From assembly GCA_029864225.1 (NCBI GenBank), contig JAOTTU010000105.1, forward strand, positions 1 to 6,780: a DNA stretch of 6,780 bases, read 5' to 3'. The position numbers were made by a program, and so were the translations under genes. Positions 1 to 6,262 of the stretch are shown here, piece after piece. The notes under the pieces are model-generated. The model did not search any database and was not told where the DNA came from. It worked only from the letters and a program-made list of their open reading frames with translations. The DNA comes from Gammaproteobacteria bacterium. Lineage in GTDB: Bacteria; Pseudomonadota; Gammaproteobacteria; UBA9214. Position 1 is the first letter of the stretch; each line of letters opens with the position of its first letter.

Positions 1-1
1 T

Positions 2-583
2 CGGCTTATGATCGGCCCCGTGTCGCTTGCGGTCGATGCCGGGGAGTGCCTGGGCATTTCCGGGTCATCGGGGACCGGAAAGTCCCTGCTGCTGCGTGCG
101 GTCGCCGACCTCGACCCGCATGACGGCGAGGTAGTGCTGGAAGGGGTGCGTTGTAATGACATCACCCCGGTGCAATGGCGTACCCGGGTCGGCCTGTTGC
201 CGCCAGAGAGCTGCTGGTGGCTGGCGCGTGTCGCCGACCATTTTCATAACGGCCTGCCGGTGCCGCTCGAGGCGCTCGGTCTGGCCCCCGCGATCCTTCA
301 GGAACCCGTGGTCCGCCTGTCGAGTGGCGAGAAGCAGCGCCTGGCATTGCTGCGCCTGCTGGCCAACCGGCCACAGGTGCTGTTGCTGGACGAACCGACG
401 GCCAACCTCGATCCTGTGAATACCCAACGGGTCGAGGCCGCCATAGGCGATTACCGACGAGCGCAGTCGGCGGCCGTGATCTGGGTCAGTCATGATCGGG
501 CACAGATCACCCGGGTTGCCAGCCGCCATTTCAGGATGATCGATGGACAGCTGCAGGAGCAAGCCATGGAGCGTGGCGCATGA
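2..583 (+). CDS. fetA: FetA/YbbL-type ABC transporter ATP-binding protein (5' end outside window)
   Basis: This is the cytoplasmic ATPase that would power the permease encoded next to it; in E. coli the FetA/FetB pair is linked to iron export and peroxide resistance. The frame is open to the left edge. The first ATG (position 8) falls inside the first beta-strand region of the fold, so roughly 10-20 N-terminal residues probably lie outside the window. Counting from that ATG, the sequence shows Walker A GSSGTGKS (19-26), the ABC signature LSSGEKQ (104-110), Walker B VLLLDEP (124-130), the D-loop ANLD (132-135) and the switch histidine in SHD (161-163). The usual Q-loop glutamine is absent: the segment reads LLPPES (63-68). 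At about 190 residues it has the single-domain size expected. It ends in an ATGA overlap with the permease gene, which implies translational coupling. Family assignment is strong; the iron substrate is inferred from homology. Confidence 0.88.
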   Translation, partial: RLMIGPVSLAVDAGECLGISGSSGTGKSLLLRAVADLDPHDGEVVLEGVRCNDITPVQWRTRVGLLPPESCWWLARVADHFHNGLPVPLEALGLAPAILQEPVVRLSSGEKQRLALLRLLANRPQVLLLDEPTANLDPVNTQRVEAAIGDYRRAQSAAVIWVSHDRAQITRVASRHFRMIDGQLQEQAMERGA

Positions 584-1371
584 TTACCCTGAATACGGCC
601 GATCTCGCCATTGCCGCGTCCCTGGTCCTGCTGCTGGCACTGTTGTCAGTGCGCATGCACGTCAATATCAGCAGGCAGCTACTGGTTGCCGCCCTGCGCA
701 CCGCGATACAACTCACGCTGATTGGCCTGGTGCTTAAGGCCCTGTTTGCCAATGTCCATCTGGCCTGGGTGTCCCTGCTGGCGCTGTTCATGCTGCTGGT
801 GGCGGGCAGGGAAGTCATGGCCCGTCAGGAACGCCGTTTCACGGGCTGGTGGGGCTATGCGGTGGGCACCATTTCGATGTTCCTGTCCTCGTTTGCGGTG
901 ACGGTGTTCGCCCTGATCGTAATCCTGGGTGAATCGCCCTGGTATACGCCGCAATACGCCATCCCTCTGCTGGGTATGTTGCTGGGCAACACCATGAACG
1001 GCATTGCCATTGCCATGGACCGCCTGACCCACACAGCCTGGGAGCAGCGTGCCGTCATCGAGGCACGTCTGATGCTGGGGCAGCGTTGGGACGAGGCGGT
1101 CTCGGAGATACGCCAGCAGGCCATCCGCAGCGGCATGATCCCGATCATCAACGCCATGGCGGCTGCCGGTGTGGTTAGCCTGCCGGGGATGATGACCGGC
1201 CAGATCCTCGCCGGGGCGCCGCCGGTAGAGGCCGTCAAGTACCAGATTCTCATCATGTTCCTGATTGGTGCTGGCACCGGGCTGGGCACTCTGGCCGCGG
1301 TGACCATCGGTTCCCGGCGGCTGTTCGATGAACGCCAGCGTCTGTGCCTGGAACGCCTGCGGGTGAAATAG
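580..1371 (+). CDS. fetB: FetB/YbbM-type ABC transporter permease (UPF0014 family)
   Basis: This is the inner-membrane partner of the preceding ATPase; E. coli FetB is the family reference for putative iron export. The 263-residue product is close to the E. coli length. About seven hydrophobic segments are visible (near 9-25, 38-56, 60-76, 96-116, 124-147, 185-205 and 221-244). Family-specific blocks are present: PLLGMLLGNTMN (129-140), a cytoplasmic EARLMLG segment (161-167) that probably contacts the ATPase, and SLPGMMTGQILAG (200-212) followed by VEAVKYQI (216-223). The ATG overlaps the stop of the upstream gene (ATGA), and GGAG at 568-571 sits 8 nt before it as a ribosome binding site. 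The pair is a compact operon. A strong hairpin begins 18 nt after the stop and may end or protect the message. The metal specificity cannot be read from the sequence. Confidence 0.9.
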   Translation: MITLNTADLAIAASLVLLLALLSVRMHVNISRQLLVAALRTAIQLTLIGLVLKALFANVHLAWVSLLALFMLLVAGREVMARQERRFTGWWGYAVGTISMFLSSFAVTVFALIVILGESPWYTPQYAIPLLGMLLGNTMNGIAIAMDRLTHTAWEQRAVIEARLMLGQRWDEAVSEIRQQAIRSGMIPIINAMAAAGVVSLPGMMTGQILAGAPPVEAVKYQILIMFLIGAGTGLGTLAAVTIGSRRLFDERQRLCLERLRVK

Positions 1372-1388
1372 CGTGACATCAGCACATG

Positions 1389-1450
1389 TTCGCACTCGCA
1401 GAGCGCTCCTATACCTATCAATAAGCCTGTAGCGCTCTGTGGGTGCGATG
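1389..1450. repeat. REP doublet (head-to-head inverted pair) behind fetB
   Basis: Arms at 1390-1407 and 1431-1448 are inverted copies of each other: all 18 positions can pair in RNA, two of them as G-U. Each arm is one unit of the TGTAGGAGCG...CGCGA repeat family; the left copy reads from the minus strand (head near 1413) and the right one from the plus strand (head near 1427). The 23-nt loop contains the two heads. No T-run follows, so it is not a classic intrinsic terminator, although the stem could still pause RNA polymerase or block 3' exonucleases for the fetAB message. Confidence 0.75.
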
Positions 1451-1488
1451 GTTGCGGGATGTGAAATAATCGCGGCCACAGAGAATTT

Positions 1489-1522
1489 ATGGGCACGACC
1501 TGTCGGTCTTTGCCCATCCTAC
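1489..1522 (-). repeat. REP-like hairpin, GTAGGATGGGCAAAG family, left copy
   Basis: Read on the minus strand it begins GTAGGATGGGCAAAG and ends GTGCCCAT. The outer stem is ATGGGCA (1489-1495) with TGCCCAT (1511-1517); an inner stem pairs GACC (1497-1500) with GGTC (1505-1508). A second copy in the same orientation lies at 2201-2234 with 28 of 34 positions identical. One inner-stem difference is a compensated A-T to G-C change, which supports a structured element. Confidence 0.75.
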
Positions 1523-1538
1523 AATTCATCAACATTGC

Positions 1539-1563
1539 CTATAGGAGCGCCCAGCGGGCGCGA
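1539..1563 (+). repeat. REP unit (TGTAGGAGCG...CGCGA family) just upstream of the DUF4124 gene
   Basis: The unit has head CTATAGGAGC and tail GCGCGA, with a perfect 6-bp stem GCGCCC (1547-1552) and GGGCGC (1556-1561) around an AGC loop. It ends 14 nt before the ATG of the following gene, so it will be part of that gene's leader if transcription starts upstream of it. Confidence 0.75.
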
Positions 1564-1577
1564 TGTAAACTTGGCCG

Positions 1578-2039
1578 ATGGCGATTATACCGAACCGGGT
1601 TCTCCCGATAGCTGCAATCCTGCTGATGCTGTGTGCAAGCGCGGCAGCAGGGGAGATCTATAAATGCAGCGATGCCCAGGGCAAGGTCCACTACGGCGAC
1701 CGCCCCTGTGGCGACAACGCCAGCGTGTTCGTGCCCCGGGCTGCACCGCAGGCGGATGCGGGCGTGGACCAGCGCCGGCGCAAGACAGAGCGCCTGCTGG
1801 ATGCACTGGGAGAGGAGCGCAGGCAGGAGCAGCAGGCGGCCGAAGAGCGGCGGATGGAAGCGGAAAAACGTCGGCTCAACTGCCAGCGTGCGCGTGTCCG
1901 GCTGCGCCAGTTCTCGGAGGCCAGCGCCTTGTACCACGTCGATGAAGCGGGTAACCGTAGCGTGTTCACCGATGCCGAGCGGGAGGCGTCCACGCAGGAA
2001 GCGCGGGCGGCGGTGGCGCAGTGGTGCGGGGATTCCTGA
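1578..2039 (+). CDS. Secreted DUF4124-domain protein
   Basis: The 153-residue product begins with a signal peptide: basic N-terminus, hydrophobic stretch at about 8-20, and a likely signal-peptidase I cut after the ASAAA run near residue 24. There is no convincing lipobox. The mature N-terminus carries the DUF4124 signature EIYKCSDAQGKVHYGDRPCG (26-45) with the paired cysteines C30 and C44 that may form a disulfide. Residues 65-110 are very rich in Arg, Glu and Gln and look like a helical or coiled-coil segment. Further cysteines are C102 and C150. The ATG was chosen because it gives the complete signal peptide; an upstream in-frame ATG at 1563 is followed at once by a stop. No clear Shine-Dalgarno sequence precedes it. 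DUF4124 proteins are common periplasmic proteins of gammaproteobacteria, and the molecular role is not known. It stands alone between two repeat-filled gaps. Confidence 0.85.
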   Translation: MAIIPNRVLPIAAILLMLCASAAAGEIYKCSDAQGKVHYGDRPCGDNASVFVPRAAPQADAGVDQRRRKTERLLDALGEERRQEQQAAEERRMEAEKRRLNCQRARVRLRQFSEASALYHVDEAGNRSVFTDAEREASTQEARAAVAQWCGDS

Positions 2040-2054
2040 GTATGCAGACGCGAT

Positions 2055-2080
2055 AGGGTGGGGTGCGCTGTGCGCACCAT
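2055..2080. repeat. Short hairpin repeat, GGTGCGC...GCGCACC type
   Basis: A perfect 7-bp stem, GGTGCGC (2062-2068) and GCGCACC (2072-2078), encloses a 3-nt loop and is preceded by ATAGGGTGG. It starts about 20 nt after the DUF4124 stop. A partial relative (GCGGTGCGCAC) is visible near 2171-2181. It resembles a third GTAGGGTGCGC-type REP family. No T-run follows, so a terminator role is possible but not shown. Confidence 0.55.
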
Positions 2081-2083
2081 AAA

Positions 2084-2117
2084 TAGCCACGGAAGCACAC
2101 GGAAATACACGAAAAGA
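2084..2117 (-). repeat. CACGGAA tandem repeat (three 10-bp units)
   Basis: Three degenerate 10-bp units, CACGGAAGCA (2088-2097), CACGGAAATA (2098-2107) and CACGAAAAGA (2108-2117), follow one another without gaps. Read on the minus strand this is the TTTCGTGT/TTCCGTGTGCTTCCGTGG element that I know as a dispersed intergenic sequence in many proteobacteria and cyanobacteria. Its function is not established. It is clearly more A-rich than its surroundings. Confidence 0.65.
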
Positions 2118-2137
2118 TAAATACGTGAAACCTGATA

Positions 2138-2161
2138 TGCAGGAGCGCCTCACAGGCGCGA
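2138..2161 (+). repeat. REP unit (TGTAGGAGCG...CGCGA family)
   Basis: Head TGCAGGAGC and tail GCGCGA flank a perfect 6-bp stem GCGCCT (2145-2150) and AGGCGC (2154-2159) around CAC. Compared with the copy at 1539-1563, the stem differs by a compensated C-G to T-A pair next to the loop. It lies between the 3' ends of two convergent genes. Confidence 0.75.
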
Positions 2162-2200
2162 TCGGGTTGTGCGGTGCGCACAGACTGTAGAAGGAATCTG

Positions 2201-2234
2201 ATGGGCACGGCCATACGGCCTTTGCCCGTCCTAC
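2201..2234 (-). repeat. REP-like hairpin, GTAGGATGGGCAAAG family, right copy
   Basis: Same element and same orientation as 1489-1522. The outer stem keeps pairing through a G-U, the inner stem GGCC/GGCC pairs around ATAC, and the change at the second inner-stem position is compensated. It starts just past the speE stop on the speE strand, so it will be in the 3' untranslated region of speE and, read the other way, of the DUF4124 message. Confidence 0.75.
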
Positions 2235-2246
2235 GGGTTCCGGCAC

Positions 2247-3101
2247 CTAATCCAGTGCGCGGTGGAAGAATTCCGGTGCCGTCAGTGACGCGTGGTGGAT
2301 CGCCGCGTTGTAATACTCGGTGTGGAACGGCTTGTTTTTTGCGGCGGTTTCGCGAAATGCCGCTGCCAGTTCCTGCTTGCCGGTCATGGTGGCCGACCAC
2401 CACCCCGAGGGATAGACGGGCTGCGGGAAGAACAGCGTCTGCACGTCGCGGAAGCCTGCATGCTGCATGGCCTTGCGCATCGGATTGATAATGCCCATGT
2501 GGTACAGCGGCGACTCGCTCTGCTGCACCAGGACACCCTGTTCGCCCAGCACCCGCTCGCACTCGCGATAGAACGCCTCGGTGAACAGGCCCTCGGCCGG
2601 ACCGATCGGGTCGGTGCTGTCCACGATAATGACATCGACGCTGGCATCGCTGGCATCTCGCATCCACTGGATGCCGTCCCCGAAGAAAAATCCGGCACGC
2701 GGGTCGTCGTTCGATATACACAGTTCGGGGAAGTGCTGCTCGGCAATCCGGGTCACGCGCTCGTCGATTTCCACCTGCAGGGCATAGGTCACCTCTTCAT
2801 GCTTGAGGACCTCGCGCAGGGTGCCGCAGTCCCCGCCACCGATGATCACAACCCTGCGCGGGGCCGGATGGGTAAACAGGGCCGGGTGCGACATCATTTC
2901 GTGGTAGAGGAAGTTGTCGCGTGCGGTCAGCATGACGAAGCCGTCGATGACCATGAGGTTGCCGAAGGTCTCGGTCGCGTAAACCTCGATACGCTGGTAC
3001 GCGCTCTGCTCGTCATGCAGTTTTTCGCGAATCATGAGCGAGAAGGCAGAGCCATACTCTTTGCAGGGTTCTGTAAACCATTGGCTGTCATTTTCAAGCA
3101 C
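2247..3101 (-). CDS. speE: Spermidine synthase (polyamine aminopropyltransferase)
   Basis: This cytoplasmic enzyme transfers the aminopropyl group of decarboxylated S-adenosylmethionine to putrescine, giving spermidine and methylthioadenosine. The 284 residues match the usual length (E. coli 288). Motifs in order: LTARDNFLYHEM (58-69), the nucleotide loop VVIIGGGDCGTLREV (84-98), the acidic EID (111-113) that binds the dcSAM ribose, FGDGIQWM (140-147), and the catalytic/gate segment DSTDPIGPAE (161-170), followed by SPLYH and YPSGWWSATM (230-239). Its GGGDCG variant, where E. coli has GGGDGA, also occurs in other SpeE proteins. The start is the GTG at 3101: GAGGA lies 7 nt upstream, and the resulting N-terminus fits the family. 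The open frame continues upstream to about 3560 antisense to speA but shows no SpeE homology there. It is divergent from speA. Its substrate supplier speD is not in the window. Confidence 0.94.
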   Translation of the reverse strand: MLENDSQWFTEPCKEYGSAFSLMIREKLHDEQSAYQRIEVYATETFGNLMVIDGFVMLTARDNFLYHEMMSHPALFTHPAPRRVVIIGGGDCGTLREVLKHEEVTYALQVEIDERVTRIAEQHFPELCISNDDPRAGFFFGDGIQWMRDASDASVDVIIVDSTDPIGPAEGLFTEAFYRECERVLGEQGVLVQQSESPLYHMGIINPMRKAMQHAGFRDVQTLFFPQPVYPSGWWSATMTGKQELAAAFRETAAKNKPFHTEYYNAAIHHASLTAPEFFHRALD

Positions 3102-3218
3102 GTCATTTTCCTCGGCGCACAACGGGGATACTGAAGATACAAGATCAACCGAGCCAGATACAAGAATAGTTGACGGAATTGCTTGTGGTCGGCCACCGGT
3201 GTCTTTATCTTTCCCGCT
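3102..3218. promoter_or_regulatory. Divergent speE/speA control region with a 21-bp-spaced direct repeat
   Basis: The 117-bp spacer must hold both promoters unless one lies inside a gene. It contains a perfect 9-bp direct repeat, AGATACAAG, at 3135-3143 and 3156-3164. The copies begin 21 bp apart, two turns of the helix, as expected for a protein binding the same DNA face twice. The middle is A/T-richer than the flanking genes. On the speE strand, TTGTAT at about 3162-3157 and TATCTT at about 3138-3133 could be weak -35 and -10 boxes with 18 bp between them, which would lay the promoter over the repeats. On the speA strand TTGACG (3170-3175) is a good -35, but no -10 box follows at the right distance. 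An 8-bp palindrome CACCGGTG lies at 3194-3201. The direct repeat is seen; its role as operator is inferred. Confidence 0.45.
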
Positions 3219-5102
3219 ATGGACTGGGATATTGACAGCGCGCGCCGGCGCTACAACATCGCTCACTGGAGCGGCGGCTATTTTGATATCAATGCCGCCG
3301 GCCGGCTGATGGCGCGGCCCGGCTGCGTCCCGGGATCGCCCGAGGTGGATCTTTACGAACTGGCCGGCAAGGTGCGTGATGCCGGGCTGAGCTGGCCGGT
3401 GCTGCTGCGTTTCACTGATATCCTGCATCACCAGGTGGAGCGCCTGTGCACGGCATTTCAGCGGTCCATCGAAGAGCAGGGCTATGAGGGCGCCTATACG
3501 GCGGTCTACCCGATCAAGGTCAACCAGCAGCGGCACGTGGTGGGGGCGATTGTCGACCACGGTGGGCCGCGGGTCGGGCTCGAGGCCGGCAGCAAGCCAG
3601 AGCTGATGGCGGTGCTTGGCGTGTGTCAGCCGGGCGGGATCATCATCTGCAATGGCTACAAAGACAGTGAATACATCCGGCTGGCGCTGGTTGCAACGCG
3701 CCTCGGCCAGCGTGCCACCATCGTGATCGAAAAGCTTTCCGAACTGGAACTGGTCCTGCGCGTGGCGGCGGAAACGGGCATCCGGCCACGACTGGGTCTG
3801 CGTGTACGGCTCGCGACGGCCACGGCCGGCAACTGGCAGAACACCGGGGGCGAGCGCTCCAAGTTCGGCTTCACCGCGGCCGGGGTGCTGGCCCTGCTAG
3901 CGCGGCTGCGCGAGGCGGGTATGGAGGACTGCCTGCACCTGTTGCACTGCCACCCGGGTTCCCAGATATCCGGGATCGATGATTTCCGTCGGGCATTGGG
4001 TGAGACCGCGCGCTACTACGTCGAGCTGCATGGGCAGGGTTTCACTATCGACACCGTGGATGTCGGTGGTGGACTGGGTGTGGACTACGAAGGCACCGCA
4101 TCAAACAGTGTCTTCTCTGTCAACTACGCGATCGACGACTATGCCCGCACCGTGGTCTCTACCTTTGTGGCTGTTTGCAGGCAGCATGACCTGCCGTTTC
4201 CGGATCTGATTACGGAATCCGGGCGCGCCATGACGGCGCACCACGCGGTATTGGTGACCAATGTGATCGATACCGAGCACGTCCTGAGTGCCGAGGCCAG
4301 CGACGGCATTGAGGGTATGGAACCGGCGCCCATTGCCGCCCTGCATGACGGGTTGCGATGCTTTGATGGACACAATGCCTTGCAGTCCTACGTCGATGCC
4401 AATGAACGACTCGCAGAGCTTCGTGCGCTCTACCTCGCGGGCGACATCGGGCTTGAGCAGCGTGCACTAGGTGAGTCCCTGTATTATGCCCTCTGCCGCA
4501 GGGTACAGGCGGCGCTGGCCACTGCAGCACAGGCCCATGAGGTGCTGGATGAGATCAATCGCAAGCTGGCCGACAAATACTTCTGCAATCTGTCCGTGTT
4601 CCAGTCCATGCCGGATGTCTGGGGCATCGACCAGGTATTTCCCATCGTGCCGCTGCACCGCCACGACGAGGTGCCGGACCGGCGCGCCATTCTGCATGAC
4701 CTGACCTGCGACTCGGACGGCCACATCGAGCACTATGTCGACAGCGCGGGCGTCGAGTCCAGTCTGCCGGTCCATGGCATCCGGGAATCGGAGCCCTACT
4801 TGCTGGGTATTTTCCTGCTGGGTGCCTACCAGGAGATTCTCGGTGATATGCACAACCTGTTCGGCGATACCGATGCGGTCAATGTCGAGCTGACGCCTGC
4901 AGGCGGTTACCGCCTGGTCGAACCGCGTCATGGGGACACTGTGGAAGAACTATTGCGCTATGTCGAATTCGAACCGAAGCAGCTGATGGAGCGCTATCGT
5001 GAAAAGATCTCGCAGGCCGAACTCAATGATGAGGAGCGCACGTCTTTTCTGCATCTGCTGGAGCACGGTCTCGAGGGATACACCTACCTCGAAGATGAAT
5101 AA
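3219..5102 (+). CDS. speA: Biosynthetic arginine decarboxylase
   Basis: This PLP-dependent fold-III (alanine-racemase-like) enzyme converts arginine to agmatine, the first step of the arginine route to putrescine. The 627 residues align end to end with E. coli SpeA (658), including the final GYTYLEDE. Key points: the PLP lysine K100 in VYPIKVNQ (97-103), EAGSKPEL (122-129), CNGYKDSEYIRLAL (144-157), GGERSKFG (210-217), HCHPGSQ (243-249), the PLP-phosphate loop GGGLGVDYEG (283-292), ESGR (333-336), FQSMPDVWGIDQ (461-472), and TCDSDG (496-501) with the catalytic cysteine C497. The ATG at 3219 fits homologues that begin about a dozen residues before YNIAHW. A TTG at 3183 would add 12 residues that do not resemble the family, though GGAA at 3174-3177 lies 5 nt before it. 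No strong ribosome site precedes 3219. It is transcribed away from speE. The HPGS in place of the HLGS seen in E. coli is unusual. Confidence 0.95.
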   Translation: MDWDIDSARRRYNIAHWSGGYFDINAAGRLMARPGCVPGSPEVDLYELAGKVRDAGLSWPVLLRFTDILHHQVERLCTAFQRSIEEQGYEGAYTAVYPIKVNQQRHVVGAIVDHGGPRVGLEAGSKPELMAVLGVCQPGGIIICNGYKDSEYIRLALVATRLGQRATIVIEKLSELELVLRVAAETGIRPRLGLRVRLATATAGNWQNTGGERSKFGFTAAGVLALLARLREAGMEDCLHLLHCHPGSQISGIDDFRRALGETARYYVELHGQGFTIDTVDVGGGLGVDYEGTASNSVFSVNYAIDDYARTVVSTFVAVCRQHDLPFPDLITESGRAMTAHHAVLVTNVIDTEHVLSAEASDGIEGMEPAPIAALHDGLRCFDGHNALQSYVDANERLAELRALYLAGDIGLEQRALGESLYYALCRRVQAALATAAQAHEVLDEINRKLADKYFCNLSVFQSMPDVWGIDQVFPIVPLHRHDEVPDRRAILHDLTCDSDGHIEHYVDSAGVESSLPVHGIRESEPYLLGIFLLGAYQEILGDMHNLFGDTDAVNVELTPAGGYRLVEPRHGDTVEELLRYVEFEPKQLMERYREKISQAELNDEERTSFLHLLEHGLEGYTYLEDE

Positions 5103-5115
5103 CGGCCCAAACCTA

Positions 5116-5261
5116 TCGCGCCTGCGAGGCACTCCTACAGTGGCCGGATCGGTGTCTGTAGGAGCGGTCCCCTGACCGCGATTCGCCTTCCAGCATTCGC
5201 GCCGAAGGCGGCACTCCTGCGGGGTGTGATCGATGTCTATAGGAGTCCCTCGCAGGCGCGA
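5116..5261. repeat. Cluster of four REP units in alternating orientation (BIME-like)
   Basis: Four units of the TGTAGGAGCG...CGCGA family fill most of this gap: 5116-5140 (minus), 5156-5181 (plus), 5197-5220 (minus) and 5237-5261 (plus). The heads read CTGTAGGAGT, CTGTAGGAGC, GCAGGAGT and CTATAGGAGT. Each has its own short stem, for example GCCT/AGGC around GCG in the first and CGGTC/GACCG around CCCT in the second. Strict alternation is the arrangement of REP doublets mobilised by REP-associated tyrosine transposases (RAYT); no such gene is in the window. The cluster starts 13 nt behind the speA stop and may stabilise or end its message. Confidence 0.8.
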
Positions 5262-5371
5262 TATATCTCTACGACGACCAGATCGATGCCTTGCAGCCCC
5301 GGCGTGCAGCCGCGATTATGGTATCTTTTGAAAACACTAGCGCGGAACCCACGAAACAAGGGAAGTCAACA

Positions 5372-6262
5372 ATGAGAACTGGCGTTATCGGCCTCGGCGC
5401 CATGGGTGCACCCATGGCCCGCAACCTGCACCGGGCTGGTCACCTGGTCGCGGTCTGGAACCGCAGCGGAGACAAGCCACGCCAGCTGGGTGAGGAGCTC
5501 GGTGTGTGTATTGCCGCTACCCCGGCCGCACTCGCAAAGGACTGCGAGCTGATTATCCTGTCGGTCTCGGCCGACGAGGACGTACTCGAGGTCATCAGCG
5601 CCCTGATGCCGGCGCTGCAGCCCGGCAGCGTGGTTCTGGACACTTCTACCGTGAGTCGGGCAACGGCGCTGGCAGCGGCAAAGCAGCTGCAGAGCATTGG
5701 CGTGGCCTTCCTCGATGGGCCGGTATCGGGCGGTGTCGAGGGCGCGCGCAACGGCACGCTCGCCATGATGGTCGGCGGCGATGCCGCGGTGCTCGCAACA
5801 ATCACTCCGGTACTCAATGCCATTACCGCCAGGATTACCCACATGGGCCCGGTCGGTGCCGGGCAGGCCACCAAGGCCGTCAACCAGGTGATGGCGGCCG
5901 GGATCAACCAGGCGGTGAGCGAGGCACTGGCCTTCGCACAGGCACTCGGGCTGCCGCTGGACAAGGTCATCGACGTGGTCGGTTCGGGTGCGGCCGGCAA
6001 CTGGTTCCTCACCCACCGCGGCCCGACCATGGTGAAAGGGCAATTCGAGCCTGGCTTTCGGGTGGCCCTGCACCACAAGGACCTGGCGATCTGCAGGCAG
6101 ATGGCGGCGCAGCTCGACGTGGCGCTGCCGCTGGTCGAGATGACCCTTATCCACTATCGGCGGCTGATGGCCGCTGGCTTTGGCGACGCGGATATCTCGG
6201 CCCTGTTCCGGCAAAAGCAGGCCCTGTTCACGCCGGGCAAGGAACGGCCGAAGCGCCCCTAG
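5372..6262 (+). CDS. NAD(P)-dependent beta-hydroxyacid dehydrogenase (3-hydroxyisobutyrate / tartronate-semialdehyde reductase family)
   Basis: This soluble oxidoreductase interconverts a beta-hydroxyacid and its semialdehyde. The exact substrate (3-hydroxyisobutyrate, glycerate/tartronate semialdehyde, or a short semialdehyde such as succinic or glyoxylate) cannot be fixed from the sequence. The 296 residues show the Rossmann loop VIGLGAMGAPMARNL (5-19), NRS (30-32) after the second strand, which favours NADP, the family's substrate motif DGPVSGGVEGARNGTLA (115-131), and GAGQATKAVNQ (162-172) with the catalytic lysine K168 and N171. HHKDL (234-238) holds the second conserved lysine. The ATG at 5372 is preceded by AAGGGAAG ending 6 nt upstream, a good ribosome site; the open frame upstream has no family homology. 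No partner gene is adjacent. Its TAG overlaps the stop of the opposite-strand integrase fragment within one CTAG. Confidence 0.9.
   Translation: MRTGVIGLGAMGAPMARNLHRAGHLVAVWNRSGDKPRQLGEELGVCIAATPAALAKDCELIILSVSADEDVLEVISALMPALQPGSVVLDTSTVSRATALAAAKQLQSIGVAFLDGPVSGGVEGARNGTLAMMVGGDAAVLATITPVLNAITARITHMGPVGAGQATKAVNQVMAAGINQAVSEALAFAQALGLPLDKVIDVVGSGAAGNWFLTHRGPTMVKGQFEPGFRVALHHKDLAICRQMAAQLDVALPLVEMTLIHYRRLMAAGFGDADISALFRQKQALFTPGKERPKRP

Noticed and set aside
1389..1450. Intrinsic terminator for fetAB.
   Set aside because: The stem is strong but no T-run follows on either strand; it fits a REP doublet better.
2292..3134. Long plus-strand open frame opposite speE.
   Set aside because: It is the antisense shadow of a well-matched spermidine synthase in GC-rich DNA; the composition is unlike a real protein.
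3102..3560. Longer SpeE start: the minus-strand frame stays open about 150 codons upstream of the GTG at 3101.
   Set aside because: It lies antisense to the start of speA and has no SpeE-like residues; the GTG with GAGGA 7 nt upstream gives the normal family length.
5116..5261. Regularly spaced repeats that might suggest a CRISPR array.
   Set aside because: The units alternate in orientation, are imperfect, and each is a self-contained hairpin; this is REP organisation, and there are no cas genes.
5291..5371. Extended N-terminus for the dehydrogenase from a TTG at 5291.
   Set aside because: The extra 27 residues precede the Rossmann fold without homology, while the ATG at 5372 has a clear AAGGGAAG ribosome site.
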